Part shown: piece by piece, positions 35,935 through 44,896 of the stretch
Layout: each line of letters starts with the position of its first letter
Position numbering within the stretch: position 1 is the first letter of the stretch
Assembly (NCBI RefSeq): GCF_014218805.1
Contig: NZ_JACJUV010000001.1
Location: 1,748,501 to 1,812,500 of the forward strand
Direction: 5' to 3'
Source: Teredinibacter franksiae
GTDB taxonomy: Bacteria > Pseudomonadota > Gammaproteobacteria > Pseudomonadales > Cellvibrionaceae
Length of the DNA stretch: 64,000 bases
The notes under the pieces: generated by a model
Databases searched by the model: none
Told to the model about the DNA's origin: nothing
What the model saw: the letters and a program-made list of their open reading frames with translations, nothing else
Translations under genes and position numbers: made by a program

Positions 35935-36351
35935 ATGAAAACTCTGTTTAACAAAGCCTTAATCCAAAAAATAGCCCTGATTTCAATCGCACTTTTACCC
36001 ACGGCATTGTTTGCCAAGGGCCTTTCATACAACGGTACGGTCGATGTATGGACATCAGGCGCGCGTCAGTATATGCAAGGCACGCTGGATGTGCGCTTCA
36101 ATAGCACTATTGCTGGCTCACCCTACATAGGCGCCAATGGCTATGCTGGCGGTACGGTCTACTTCTTTGGTCGCGACTCCGCCGGCGATTACTTCTCTTG
36201 CTATGTTCTAACCAACGACACGAACTACGCAGATTTTGCTGCCCTAAAAAACAGCGTGAAGAATGGCAGTCGAATTTATGCCTATAAAAGCACCTCTAGC
36301 AATACCTGCATTGATGTTTCCGTAGGCACTTACTCCTACTACATCAACTAA
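35935..36351 (+). CDS. small secreted protein of unknown function
   Basis: About 138 residues: signal peptide KIALISIALLPTALFA|KG, then a compact Gly/Tyr/Ser-rich, likely all-beta mature domain (YNGTVDVWTSGARQYMQGTL, GYAGGTVYFFGRD) with two Cys in the mature part (FSCYVL and NTCIDV) that could form a disulfide. ATG at 35935 has AAAGGA upstream. Follows the 171-residue gene by 43 bases. A hairpin terminator follows. No family recognised. Confidence 0.7.
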   Translation: MKTLFNKALIQKIALISIALLPTALFAKGLSYNGTVDVWTSGARQYMQGTLDVRFNSTIAGSPYIGANGYAGGTVYFFGRDSAGDYFSCYVLTNDTNYADFAALKNSVKNGSRIYAYKSTSSNTCIDVSVGTYSYYIN

Positions 36352-36372
36352 AACTACATCAACCAATCAAGA

Positions 36373-36402
36373 GCGGCTCGCCGACCGGCGAGTCGCCGTT
36401 TC
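36373..36402 (+). terminator. candidate terminator
   Basis: GCGGCTCGCC pairs with GGCGAGTCGC (ten pairs, one of them G-T) around GACC, then CGTTTC. The stem is strong; the T-run is poor. It fits the end of the 35.4-36.35 kb unit. Confidence 0.55.
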
Positions 36403-36527
36403 AAACGCACACACCCACCCCTCCACACAGAATTGGCGCAATAAACTCAGTGCATTTTCCCGCCAAGGCCTATATGATGCGCCTATCAAATTGCATGACG
36501 CAATTCACAAAAAATTCAAGGAAGAGC

Positions 36528-36665
36528 ATGAACACCGAAAAACCCAACACCCCCTATACCCCCGAAAATACCTCCCCATTCAAACTCGAACTGATGATAT
36601 TACTGCTGATTCCGGTCATTGTTGGCTCTGCCATTCTGCAAATGGCCCAGCTGAATATTCTTTAA
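36528..36665 (+). CDS. very small membrane protein
   Basis: A 45-residue frame starting MNTEKPNTPYTPEN, then one membrane helix (LELMILLLIPVIVGSAILQM) near the end. AAGGA lies seven bases before ATG at 36528. No family known. The ribosome site and clean membrane helix support it as a real small gene, but with so short a frame this is uncertain. Confidence 0.5.
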   Translation: MNTEKPNTPYTPENTSPFKLELMILLLIPVIVGSAILQMAQLNIL

Positions 36666-36709
36666 AGTCGCCCTTACCTCACCAACATTGTTGTTAATTT
36701 GCAGGTAAT

Positions 36710-36960
36710 TTAATCAGCCACAAAACTAACGGGTGGCTGAGGCTTTAGATTCGTCTGAAATATGAAGGTATCCGGCCGATTGTAGTGGCCAGCCACACCC
36801 AGTGATTTTCTCACCGTGGGTTCCGCATCAAGCTCCATTTCACCAAGAACCGCCACGCGCTTTTGGTGTAACGGTTCGACGATAACTTGCCCCCTTGCGC
36901 TATAACTATCACATCACCGGGGTTTATCCATTCCGCAGCCCACAGAGTGGCGCTCAACAT
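36710..36960 (-). pseudogene. frameshifted small gene, unknown family
   Basis: On the minus strand ATG at 36960 opens MLSATLWAAEWINPGDVIVIAQGG. After a run of five G (36890-36894 as C on the plus strand) a one-base correction gives a clean continuation, QVIVEPLHQKRVAVLGEM, then GHYNRPDTFIFQTNLKP and a stop at 36710. The corrected protein would be 83 residues. The two halves fit as one protein by their composition and phase. It could equally be a sequencing error. No function recognised. Confidence 0.35.
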
Positions 36961-37091
36961 TCCCTATTCACATCAACGTCCTTTTTTCTAACACGCGCAT
37001 TGGCGAATTCGATAGACTAAGAAAAAGACCATGAGGAATACCGGCGCCCGCAAAAAAACAGCCGGCGTTCATTACCGGCGCCCACCTATTT

Positions 37092-37943
37092 ATGCCCAAC
37101 ACTAAAATAATCTCAATTACCCTTCTTGCCATGTTTGCGTTTTCTGCAAACTCGCTGCTGTGCAGAGCCGCGCTGAGCGAAACAACTATCGATGCATCCA
37201 GCTTCACCACCATACGCTTAGTATCCGGGGCCATTATGCTGGCTGTGCTCAGCTGGCAGCGAAATCGAACATACCCCACTGAAGGTAGCTGGGCAGGAGG
37301 GTTATCACTGTTTTTATACGCCGCAGGTTTTTCTTATGCATACATGGCCTTACCCACCGGGACTGGCGCGTTATTATTATTCGGCGCCGTACAGGTTACG
37401 ATGATTGGATTCGGTTTCGCCAAGGGGGAAAGACTTAACTGGAAACAGACCCTGGGGTTTCTATTCGCTTTTGCCGGCTTGCTATGGTTGCTGGCGCCAG
37501 GCGTTCACTCTCCACCCATCATAGGCTCGGTACTTATGCTCATCGCAGGTGTGGCCTGGGGCGCATACTCGCTATTAGGGCGTTCAAACCAAAAACCGTT
37601 AGAAACTACGGCGGGTAATTTCGTTCGCTCACTCCCTTTCGCGCTGTTACTGAGCCTGTTATTTATACAACAGACGTCTTTGGATGCGCGCGGCATTGGC
37701 CTCGCAATCGCCTCCGGTATTGGCTACGCCCTGTGGTACACAGCCCTGCCCATGTTGCGCTCAACATACGCAGCCACCCTTCAGCTTAGCGTGCCTGTGC
37801 TGGCGGCCATTAGCGGAATAGCATTACTTAACGAAACTCTTTCCACGCAACTCATTTTAGCTTCCACCGCCGTACTTGGCGGCATAGCCTTATTTATTCT
37901 CGCAGGGCATTCAACAACCAAGAAAGGCAAACCGCGACACTGA
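37092..37943 (+). CDS. EamA/DMT-family transporter
   Basis: A 283-residue protein with ten predicted membrane helices in two EamA halves (SITLLAMFAFSANSLLCRAAL; SGAIMLAVLSW; MALPTGTGALLLFGAVQVTMIGFGF; then PIIGSVLMLIAGVAWGAYSLLGR and LAAISGIALLNETLSTQLILAS). The second-half 'WGAYSLLGR' and 'LNETL' are standard DMT landmarks. It probably exports a small metabolite; the substrate cannot be read. Single gene. Confidence 0.88.
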   Translation: MPNTKIISITLLAMFAFSANSLLCRAALSETTIDASSFTTIRLVSGAIMLAVLSWQRNRTYPTEGSWAGGLSLFLYAAGFSYAYMALPTGTGALLLFGAVQVTMIGFGFAKGERLNWKQTLGFLFAFAGLLWLLAPGVHSPPIIGSVLMLIAGVAWGAYSLLGRSNQKPLETTAGNFVRSLPFALLLSLLFIQQTSLDARGIGLAIASGIGYALWYTALPMLRSTYAATLQLSVPVLAAISGIALLNETLSTQLILASTAVLGGIALFILAGHSTTKKGKPRH

Positions 37944-38260
37944 CAGACCGCCTTTACTTAAGGGTGAAACTTTATTGGGCTAATCATTCGTCATTACAGG
38001 CAAAACGTGTAATTGAATTTTGATGTTGTCGTGATGAGTTTTTCAACCAACGCGTTAAAACCACCTCAATCAATTCCAACGTGAAAAGGTAATTCATGCT
38101 TGTAGCGGATAAGCGCCACACAAGGTAATAGGCCGTTTATTCTGCTCTGCAAAAAAATATCCAGCATAGCCATGCTCCGCCACTCATTCAGCTCCGCCGA
38201 AGTTTTGTGGAGCGTAATGACCAGGGATTCCCCCCTGCCCCAGCAATCTATCTTCAACTC
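37944..38260. other. non-coding stretch upstream of the TPR/two-component unit
   Basis: No supported gene. The right end leads into the palindromic sites at 38262-38295. Confidence 0.35.
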
Positions 38261-38261
38261 A

Positions 38262-38295
38262 TGACATTTGTCACCCCAACGGATGACATTCATCC
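38262..38295 (+). promoter_or_regulatory. two palindromes, likely operator for the DesR-like regulator
   Basis: TGACATTTGTCA (38262-38273; arms TGACA/TGTCA) and GGATGACATTCATCC (38281-38295; arms GGATGA/TCATCC). Both contain ATGACATT, and the two copies (38261, 38283) are 22 bases apart, two helical turns. LuxR/NarL-type response regulators bind such sites, and one is encoded at the end of the unit downstream. It lies about 90 bases before the TPR gene. Confidence 0.5.
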
Positions 38296-38386
38296 ATTAC
38301 TAACATCGGCCTATTTAGCGACACTGGCATCACCAGCAGCAACCACACCACTCCGGCGATGGAACTGCCCCGTAGGAGAAGCAACT

Positions 38387-39097
38387 ATGAAAGCATTAAA
38401 AACAATTACTTTTGCACTTACCGCCACACTTTTTAGCAGCGTAAATACATGGGCTGCACAGAGCGATATTGATGCCGTTGAGCGGGCGTTTTACGGCAAC
38501 CAAGTTGACGAGCTTGTTCAGCTCGAAAAATCCACGCAAAACTACGATCACTTCCTCGCTAGCTATCGCCTAGGGTTAAAATTCAGCCTGGAGCAAAAAG
38601 TAGAACAAGCCAGAACCATGTTGGCAAAACTCATTGAGGAAATGGAAATTCACATCCAACTCAACCCCAAAGATGCCGAAAGCCTGGCCCTACTCGCCAA
38701 CATTTATGGCTACAGCACTGGCCTAAACCCCTCTGCCGCAACAAGCTATGGTCCGCTAGCCCACACAACAATCGCACGGGCTATAACGCTGGATAAACAC
38801 AACCCTCGCGTACAGATGTTTCAAGGTATTTTGAGCTACAACACACCAGCAATGTTTGGCGGCAGTAAAGAAAAAGCCAAAACCGCCTTTACACTCGCGC
38901 TAGAATACTTTCCAAGTGATATAAACTCCGGTAAGCACTGGGGGCACAGCGAAGCCAGTACTTGGCTGGGATTAACCTACTTAGAGATGGGCGATAAAAC
39001 CATGGCACTCCAGTACTGGGAAAATGCTATAGAAATAAACCCCAACAATGGATGGGCGCACTATCTACTCGAAAGTCACCACGCGAACACCAAGTAA
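38387..39097 (+). CDS. periplasmic TPR-repeat protein
   Basis: About 236 residues: signal peptide (TITFALTATLFSSVNTWA|AQ), then TPR-like helix pairs: IQLNPKDAESLALLANIYGYS, AITLDKHNPRVQMFQGILSY and ASTWLGLTYLEMGDKTMALQYWENAIEINPNN. ATG at 38387 has AGGAG eight bases upstream. Just downstream are the histidine kinase and response regulator, and just upstream are two palindromes, so it is probably either the regulated target or an accessory of the sensing system. Function unknown beyond protein-protein contact. Confidence 0.75.
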   Translation: MKALKTITFALTATLFSSVNTWAAQSDIDAVERAFYGNQVDELVQLEKSTQNYDHFLASYRLGLKFSLEQKVEQARTMLAKLIEEMEIHIQLNPKDAESLALLANIYGYSTGLNPSAATSYGPLAHTTIARAITLDKHNPRVQMFQGILSYNTPAMFGGSKEKAKTAFTLALEYFPSDINSGKHWGHSEASTWLGLTYLEMGDKTMALQYWENAIEINPNNGWAHYLLESHHANTK

Positions 39098-39153
39098 CCC
39101 AACCTCACCACAACGCCTCGGCACCTTCGCCGAGGCAAATGTAAATTAACTCT

Positions 39154-40251
39154 ATGGATATAACCGACTCGAACAGCGCATCTTCCAGCCCCAGAATGGA
39201 CAAACCCTGGAGCTGGATTTCTTTAATGTTCAGCGCATTTTATTTTTTCTCTTTTTTCTATACACAACTGACCTTTCAGTTTGTAGTGAACTCCATCCTG
39301 CTATATGGCATTTTTGTAGGCCTCTATCTTCAGCTTACCCACTGCCCGCGCCATAAGGTGATAGGCTACCTTATAGCCATGACTATATTGGGAACACTTG
39401 GCTCCAGCCAAAACCCTTCCTCCAGCGTATTTTTTGGCTATACCGCTTTCTTTGCCGGCTTTTACTTGAGCAAGCGACAAACCCTAGCAGCAACCACGAT
39501 TATCTGCCTCAACCTGCTTGTAGCCGCAACACTTTTCGACCTCTGGTACGCGTACTATCTTTTCCCCGGACTAGTACCCACAATCGCAATGGCCTTTTTG
39601 GGGCTATTTATTCAAACAACCGAAAAACACGCAATACGCGAACGCCAAAGCGCCGACGAGAATAAACAGCTGGTGAAGGTTGCAGAGCGTGAACGCATCG
39701 CACGAGACCTTCACGACACCCTCGGCCACACGCTTACAAGCATTGCGCTAAAAGCGCAACTGGCAAAAAAACTTGGAGATAAAGGCGAAACGCAGAAAGC
39801 GCTAACGGAAATTGATGAGGTTGCAAAGCTAGCCAGCGAGACACTAAGTGACGTGCGTTCTGCCATTAGCGGTTATAAAAACAAGGGGCTAAAAGAACAG
39901 CTTTCCACTTTAGAATCACGCCTGAGGTCGGCTGGCTTTAAAACCAAACTCGACAACCACCTACCTACACCCAACGCACGACGGGAAGCGGCCATTATTT
40001 TAATGATTACCGAAGCGGTAACAAACATCATTCGTCACAGTAACGGCGACATGGCAACCCTACAATTGTCGGCCACATCCAATACCATTAATATTCTGGT
40101 GAGTGATAACGGTAGCCAAACGCGCTATGTGTTCGGCAATGGTCTTTCGGGTATGCGCGAGCGTCTACAAGCTTTCGACGGTACACTTAACATTAACACT
40201 GACAATGGCTTTCGCCTGACGATAGGGATACCCGCCCAAGACCATGATTAA
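39154..40251 (+). CDS. DesK/NarX-type sensor histidine kinase
   Basis: A 365-residue kinase: about five or six membrane helices in residues 20-155 with almost no extracytoplasmic domain, then a coiled linker, a HisKA_3 dimerisation domain with the phospho-accepting H187 in RIARDLHDTLGHTLTS, and an HATPase domain (ITEAVTNIIRHSNG N-box, VSDNGS, NGLSGMRERL). This is the DesK layout, in which the membrane helices themselves sense membrane state. Its stop overlaps the response-regulator start by eight bases. Confidence 0.88.
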   Translation: MDITDSNSASSSPRMDKPWSWISLMFSAFYFFSFFYTQLTFQFVVNSILLYGIFVGLYLQLTHCPRHKVIGYLIAMTILGTLGSSQNPSSSVFFGYTAFFAGFYLSKRQTLAATTIICLNLLVAATLFDLWYAYYLFPGLVPTIAMAFLGLFIQTTEKHAIRERQSADENKQLVKVAERERIARDLHDTLGHTLTSIALKAQLAKKLGDKGETQKALTEIDEVAKLASETLSDVRSAISGYKNKGLKEQLSTLESRLRSAGFKTKLDNHLPTPNARREAAIILMITEAVTNIIRHSNGDMATLQLSATSNTINILVSDNGSQTRYVFGNGLSGMRERLQAFDGTLNINTDNGFRLTIGIPAQDHD

Positions 40252-40846
40252 AATTTTACTGGCCGAGGATCAGGGCTTAGTGCGCGGCGCGTTATGCGCC
40301 CTACTGCAGCTCGAAAACGATATTGAAGTGGTCGCACAAGCCGAAGACGGTATGCAAGCCCTGAAGCGGCTAAAGGAATCGAATATCGACCTGTTACTCA
40401 CGGATATAGAAATGCCAGAGCTCACCGGCATTGAGTTGGCGGAAAAATGCCGGGAACTTTACCCCCACATAAAAATCGTGATCGTGACTACATTTGGCCG
40501 CGCGGGCTACATTAAGCGCGCCCTTGCGGCGGGCGTAGAGGGCTTTCTACTAAAAGATGCCCCCTCTGAAGAGCTAGCGCAAGCACTGCGCAAAGTAATG
40601 ACCGGCCGCAAAGTTATCGACCCGGAGCTCGCCATTGCCGCGCTGAATGAGCTCGACCCCCTCACAGACAAGGAACGTAAAGCCCTTAGGTTGGCGGGCG
40701 AGGGGAAATCCACAGCCGATATTGCCACCAGTCTATTTTTGTCTGAGGGGACTGTACGCAACTATCTTTCTGAAGCTATTGCCAAACTGAACGCAGGCAA
40801 CCGAATTGATGCAGCCCGAATTGCACGCCAAAAAGGTTGGCTTTAA
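40244..40846 (+). CDS. NarL/LuxR-family response regulator (DesR-like)
   Basis: A 200-residue regulator: receiver domain with acidic pair E8-D9, phosphorylation site D54 in LLLTDIEMPELTG, Thr and Lys switch residues (VIVTTFG, LLKDAPS), then a LuxR HTH (DPLTDKERKALRLAGEGKSTADIATSLFLSEGT, shown here only by its DIATSLFLSEGTVRNYLS core). It pairs with the kinase encoded just before it, with overlapping genes. Its likely targets are the palindromes at 38262-38295. Confidence 0.9.
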   Translation: MIKILLAEDQGLVRGALCALLQLENDIEVVAQAEDGMQALKRLKESNIDLLLTDIEMPELTGIELAEKCRELYPHIKIVIVTTFGRAGYIKRALAAGVEGFLLKDAPSEELAQALRKVMTGRKVIDPELAIAALNELDPLTDKERKALRLAGEGKSTADIATSLFLSEGTVRNYLSEAIAKLNAGNRIDAARIARQKGWL

Positions 40847-40903
40847 ACAACCTCCCAAGCAAATAGCTGCCTGTTTTTGCTGCCTGCGTATAGAATACGG
40901 CCC

Positions 40904-41245
40904 ATGACTTTATCTGACCTTTTTCTAGTACTGCTATTCGCACTCACGATCGCCGCCTTCTGGCGGCACATGGGCATTGGCCAGCGCGCTGTTGTTGCGG
41001 CAAAATCCCATACGGAAAAATCGGGTGTAACCCTTTTAGACCAGAGTGTGGTTTTACGCGGTATGGCCATTCGACGCTCAGCGCACTCACTGTTCGCCAT
41101 AGAGCGACGCTACAGCTTCGAATTTTCTTCAGTGGGTGATGTACGCTATCCCGGCATCGCCATATACATTGGCGACCGGCTTCGGGCTATTCAGCTAGCG
41201 CCGTTCAAAACAGCAACAGAACCCGACGGCACCTACGATGGGTAG
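40904..41245 (+). CDS. DUF3301 family protein
   Basis: A 113-residue protein: N-terminal membrane helix (LSDLFLVLLFALTIAAFW), then a basic soluble domain (SGVTLLDQSVVLRGMAIRRSAHS, RRYSFEFSSVGDVRYPG). This is the DUF3301 pattern, a small inner-membrane family of gammaproteobacteria without known role. ATG at 40904 is chosen as the usual family start. Single gene. Confidence 0.8.
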   Translation: MTLSDLFLVLLFALTIAAFWRHMGIGQRAVVAAKSHTEKSGVTLLDQSVVLRGMAIRRSAHSLFAIERRYSFEFSSVGDVRYPGIAIYIGDRLRAIQLAPFKTATEPDGTYDG

Positions 41246-41315
41246 GCGTGCAAAAAGCGCTATGACATAACACCATAACGCTGCACCAGCGGCTTAATAC
41301 ACGACTATTTATAAA

Positions 41316-41558
41316 CTATGTATAGTGCGTGGAAGCCCATATACCTTCGATAGCAAGCTTGCGCGCAAAACTACCGTATTCACGATCCCTTCTCATAACC
41401 TTGATATAACGTGGAACCGAGCGCTCTGCTTCTATGCGAGACTTAAATGGACCAATGTCTCCCTCTTCGCGAGTCGCAATATACCAATCTTCACCGATAC
41501 GAAAACAACGCTCTGTTCGATACCGAACCGTCTCCAGCTCTCCCTGACGATAAATCAC
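41316..41558 (-). CDS. DUF6316-like small protein
   Basis: About 80 residues from GTG at 41558, which has GGAGGAG in front (ATG at 41636 gives a longer version without a site). The frame reads MIYRQGELETVRYRTERCFRI-type start, then WYIATREEGDIGPF and EAERSVPRYI. The 'YRxGE...R..R.F....WY..TRE...GPF' pattern resembles DUF6316, short cytoplasmic proteins of Cellvibrio-type bacteria. Function unknown; the family assignment is from memory. Confidence 0.65.
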   Translation of the reverse strand: MIYRQGELETVRYRTERCFRIGEDWYIATREEGDIGPFKSRIEAERSVPRYIKVMRRDREYGSFARKLAIEGIWASTHYT

Positions 41559-41636
41559 TCCTGAACTCCTCCAATACCTAACGACTACATTCTGGAGGTC
41601 GAAAAGCAAATAGCGGGCCAAGAAAAAAATATTCAT

Positions 41637-41946
41637 ATCAAATCAAGAGCTTAAGGTGATTTTTGTGATTTAAAACACGCACACGTGTAAATTACTTTGA
41701 CACTTTTGTGACGACGGTCACGTCTGCGGCTTCAGCCGACCACATAAACACCCCCGCCGCACCACCAAAACCTACAATCCCACATTTACGCCAGCCCCTA
41801 TTACGGGACCTTTTCAGCGCCAGTATGGCCACAGGAAGGTAACAAAGCAGCACTAAGACACAAATCAATCCATTTTCTAGTAAAATTCTTGTTCGAAATC
41901 GTGTATCTTTGCGCAAATTTTTAGCCCTAGACTACAGAGTAGAGTT
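41637..41946. other. region upstream of EF-G
   Basis: About 310 bases. It presumably holds the EF-G promoter. A 74-codon minus frame (41692-41916) with a membrane-like stretch has only a TTG start and no ribosome site; I do not call it. Confidence 0.35.
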
Positions 41947-44034
41947 ATGAGCGACATATCTAAATATCGAAACATCGGTATCTTCGCCCACGTTGATGCC
42001 GGTAAAACCACCTCAACGGAGCGTATTCTGAAGCTTACCGGTAAAATCCACCGTACCGGCGAAGTACATGATGGCGCAGCCACTACTGACTTCATGGAGC
42101 AGGAACAAGAGCGCGGCATCACCATCCAGTCTGCAGCCACTACCTGTTTCTGGAAGGACTACCGACTAAATATTATCGATACCCCAGGGCACGTCGACTT
42201 CACAGTAGAAGTTTACCGCTCGCTAAAAGTACTTGACGGTGGCGTGGGTGTTTTCTGTGGTTCTGGTGGTGTTGAGCCCCAGTCTGAAACCAACTGGCGC
42301 TACGCGAACGAATCTGAAGTTGCTCGTATTATTTTCGTCAACAAGCTAGACCGCATGGGCGCTGACTTTTACCGTGTTACCGACCAGGTAAAGAAAGTGC
42401 TGGGTGCACGGCCACTGATTATGACCCTGCCTATTGGCATTGAAGACGAATTTTGCGGTGTTGTAGACATACTCACTAAAAAAGCCTACATCTGGGATGA
42501 AACCGGTCTGCCAGAAAACTACGAAATTACTGACGTACCAGCCGACATGGTTGACAAGGTAGACGAGTATTACGAAGCCCTGATTGAAACGGCCGTAGAG
42601 CAAGACGATGACGTGATGATGGCCTATATGGAAGGAGAGCAACCCTCCATTGAAGACATCAAGCGCTGCATCCGTAAGGGCACCATTGCCCTAGACTTCT
42701 TCCCCACATACTGTGGCTCGGCATTCAAAAACAAAGGTATTCAGCTGATTCTTGACGCTGTTGTTGACTACCTGCCATGCCCAACCGACGTTGTACCGCA
42801 ACCTCTGACCGACGAAGAAGGTAACGACACCGGCGAGAAGGCCATTGTTTCTACCGAAGAGCCTCTGCGCGCACTTGCATTTAAAATCATGGATGACCGC
42901 TTTGGCGCCCTGACTTTTGTGCGCATATACTCCGGTGTACTGACAAAGGGCACAACCATACTCAACACCTTTACCGGCAAAACTGAACGCATCGGCCGCA
43001 TGGTGGAAATGCACGCGGACGACCGCTCTGAAATCGACCGCGCTCAGGCTGGCGACATTATTGCCATTGTGGGCATGAAAAATGTTCAAACTGGCCACAC
43101 GCTGTGTGACCCTAAGCACCCCTGTACGCTCGAACCTATGGTTTTCCCAGAGCCTGTTATTTCTATTGCTGTTAAGCCTAAAGACAAAGGCGGCAACGAG
43201 AAAATGGGTGTTGCTATCGGTAAGATGGTCGCAGAAGACCCCTCTTTCCGCGTAGAGACCGACGAAGACTCTGGCGAGACCATCCTCAAAGGAATGGGCG
43301 AACTGCACCTAGACGTTAAAGTAGACATCCTCAAGCGCACCCACGGGGTTGAGCTGGAGGTTGGTAAGCCTCAGGTTGCTTATCGCGAAACTATTACCCA
43401 GGCAATCGACGACTCCTACACCCATAAGAAGCAGTCTGGTGGTTCTGGTCAGTACGGTAAAATCGATTACCGTATCAAGCCTGGCGAACCCGGTTCCGGC
43501 TTCCAGTTTACCTCCTCTGTTGTAGGCGGAAACGTACCCAAGGAATTCTTCCCTGCAATTGAGAAAGGCTTCAAGAGCATGATGGATACCGGTACGCTAG
43601 CGGGCTTCCCGGTACTGGACGTAGAAATCGAGCTCTACGACGGTGGCTTCCACGCCGTAGACTCCTCGGCAATCGCTTTTGAGATCGCCGCAAAAGGCGC
43701 TTTCCGCCAGTCTATCCCTAAGGCCGGTGCACAGCTACTTGAACCCATCATGAAAGTAGATGTGTTTACACCAGAAGATCACGTAGGTGATGTTATTGGT
43801 GACCTGAACCGTCGACGCGGCATGATTAAAGACCAGGAGCCAAGCAGTACTGGCGTTCGCGTTAAATCAGACGTACCTCTGGCCGAGATGTTTGGCTACA
43901 TTGGCCAGCTGCGTACCATGACATCTGGCCGCGGTCAGTTCTCCATGGAGTTCTCGCACTACATGCCTTGCCCTAACAATGTTGCCGAAGAAGTTATCGC
44001 AGCCGAAAAAGCTAGGCAGGAAGCGAAGAAGTAA
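41947..44034 (+). CDS. fusA: elongation factor G (stand-alone copy)
   Basis: A 695-residue translational GTPase that drives ribosomal translocation. G1 [10 protein letters not shown]2 [13 protein letters not shown]3 DTPGHVDF, G4 NKLD and the EF-G domains II-V ([19 protein letters not shown] near the end) are all present. Length is typical. It is flanked by unrelated genes, not rpsL-rpsG-tufA, so it is probably the second EF-G (EF-G2/FusA2 type) seen in many Pseudomonas and Cellvibrio relatives. A strong terminator follows. No SD stronger than AGAG precedes the ATG. Confidence 0.93.
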   Translation: MSDISKYRNIGIFAHVDAGKTTSTERILKLTGKIHRTGEVHDGAATTDFMEQEQERGITIQSAATTCFWKDYRLNIIDTPGHVDFTVEVYRSLKVLDGGVGVFCGSGGVEPQSETNWRYANESEVARIIFVNKLDRMGADFYRVTDQVKKVLGARPLIMTLPIGIEDEFCGVVDILTKKAYIWDETGLPENYEITDVPADMVDKVDEYYEALIETAVEQDDDVMMAYMEGEQPSIEDIKRCIRKGTIALDFFPTYCGSAFKNKGIQLILDAVVDYLPCPTDVVPQPLTDEEGNDTGEKAIVSTEEPLRALAFKIMDDRFGALTFVRIYSGVLTKGTTILNTFTGKTERIGRMVEMHADDRSEIDRAQAGDIIAIVGMKNVQTGHTLCDPKHPCTLEPMVFPEPVISIAVKPKDKGGNEKMGVAIGKMVAEDPSFRVETDEDSGETILKGMGELHLDVKVDILKRTHGVELEVGKPQVAYRETITQAIDDSYTHKKQSGGSGQYGKIDYRIKPGEPGSGFQFTSSVVGGNVPKEFFPAIEKGFKSMMDTGTLAGFPVLDVEIELYDGGFHAVDSSAIAFEIAAKGAFRQSIPKAGAQLLEPIMKVDVFTPEDHVGDVIGDLNRRRGMIKDQEPSSTGVRVKSDVPLAEMFGYIGQLRTMTSGRGQFSMEFSHYMPCPNNVAEEVIAAEKARQEAKK

Positions 44035-44056
44035 CCTTTACTTCCCGCACTAAAAC

Positions 44057-44092
44057 AAAACCCCGCTAACCTGCGTTAACGGGGTTTTTTTA
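44057..44092 (+). terminator. Rho-independent terminator after EF-G
   Basis: AAAACCCCG pairs with CGGGGTTTT (with AAC/GTT also pairing inside the loop), followed by a run of seven T. Position is 22 bases after the EF-G stop. Confidence 0.92.
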
Positions 44093-44151
44093 TGGCTTCT
44101 ATTTTTATGATTTACCGATTTACCGATAGGGCACCCCTAATAATTGATTCA

Positions 44152-44679
44152 TTATGCCGATGCAGAGGAATCAACGGTATCCGTCGCTGACCGGCACAAC
44201 CACAAACGCCGGATAGTATTCAGGTTAACCCCCAGCAAAGTCACCTCTAGCATTATTCCACCAATAGACCCCACCAGAATATTGTTCGCCAACCAACAGA
44301 GCGCCCCACATAAAAACGCTACCCGTAGCGCTATACCCTTCAGGCAAAATAGCGCGTAAGTACCTATACAGGTTCCGATAATGGGAAATAGGTCGCCGAA
44401 AGAGTCGCTTAACAGCACCCCCGCCACCAGCGTAACCACAATAAACCCCACAGCCACCCAGCCAGACGATGTGTGCATCGCCAGCCAAGCCCTCACCATA
44501 GACAAAAACGCACCACAGCTCGCCGTGGGGGCGCCCAGCAGCGCAAAGTGCACAACATTGTTGAGGCTCATGATGACCATCATCAGCTTAAGGCGCTTGT
44601 CGTCTTTTTGGTAAAAACAAAGGATGCCGAGCGCGAAGCTTAGAAAGCCCAATGCTTGAGCGATAAAGGGAATAGACAT
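44152..44679 (-). CDS. YgjV-family inner-membrane protein
   Basis: About 175 residues, five to six membrane helices (FIAQALGFLSFALGILCF, VAVGFIVVTLVAGVLL, IGTCIGTYALFCL, RVAFLCGALCWLANNILVGS). Landmark segments QKDDKRLKLMMVIMSLNNVVHF and GALCWLANN are typical of YgjV. Function unknown. ATG at 44679 (MSIPFIAQALG) is the family start; the frame could extend to 44763 but that N-terminus is Cys-rich and unlike the family. Confidence 0.8.
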   Translation of the reverse strand: MSIPFIAQALGFLSFALGILCFYQKDDKRLKLMMVIMSLNNVVHFALLGAPTASCGAFLSMVRAWLAMHTSSGWVAVGFIVVTLVAGVLLSDSFGDLFPIIGTCIGTYALFCLKGIALRVAFLCGALCWLANNILVGSIGGIMLEVTLLGVNLNTIRRLWLCRSATDTVDSSASA

Positions 44680-44839
44680 TGAGCAGCACTGCGACTCGAT
44701 AACGTGGAATTGTAATAGAGGAGACAAGCAATTAGGGAAGCACCTACAACCACAACAACTCAAGGAAGGCTGAATTGCATTTAGAGCAACCTAAGAGCGG
44801 CAACTGAGGAGCAATCATCTGCCAGCAACGCGCCCGCAC

Positions 44840-44868
44840 AAAAAAACGCGACTGGTTACCCAGTCGCG
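44840..44868 (-). terminator. Rho-independent terminator of the TonB receptor
   Basis: On the minus strand CGCGACTGG pairs perfectly with CCAGTCGCG around GTAA, followed by TTTTTTT. It lies about 30 bases past the receptor stop. Confidence 0.92.
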
Positions 44869-44896
44869 CCTCTCTACATACCAACTAAATCAGGTA

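Noticed and set aside
41692..41916. 74-codon minus frame with a membrane-like stretch, upstream of EF-G
   Set aside because: TTG start without ribosome site and it would overlap the EF-G promoter region.
42691..43308. 205-codon minus frame opposite EF-G
   Set aside because: Shadow of a highly conserved gene; no independent signal.
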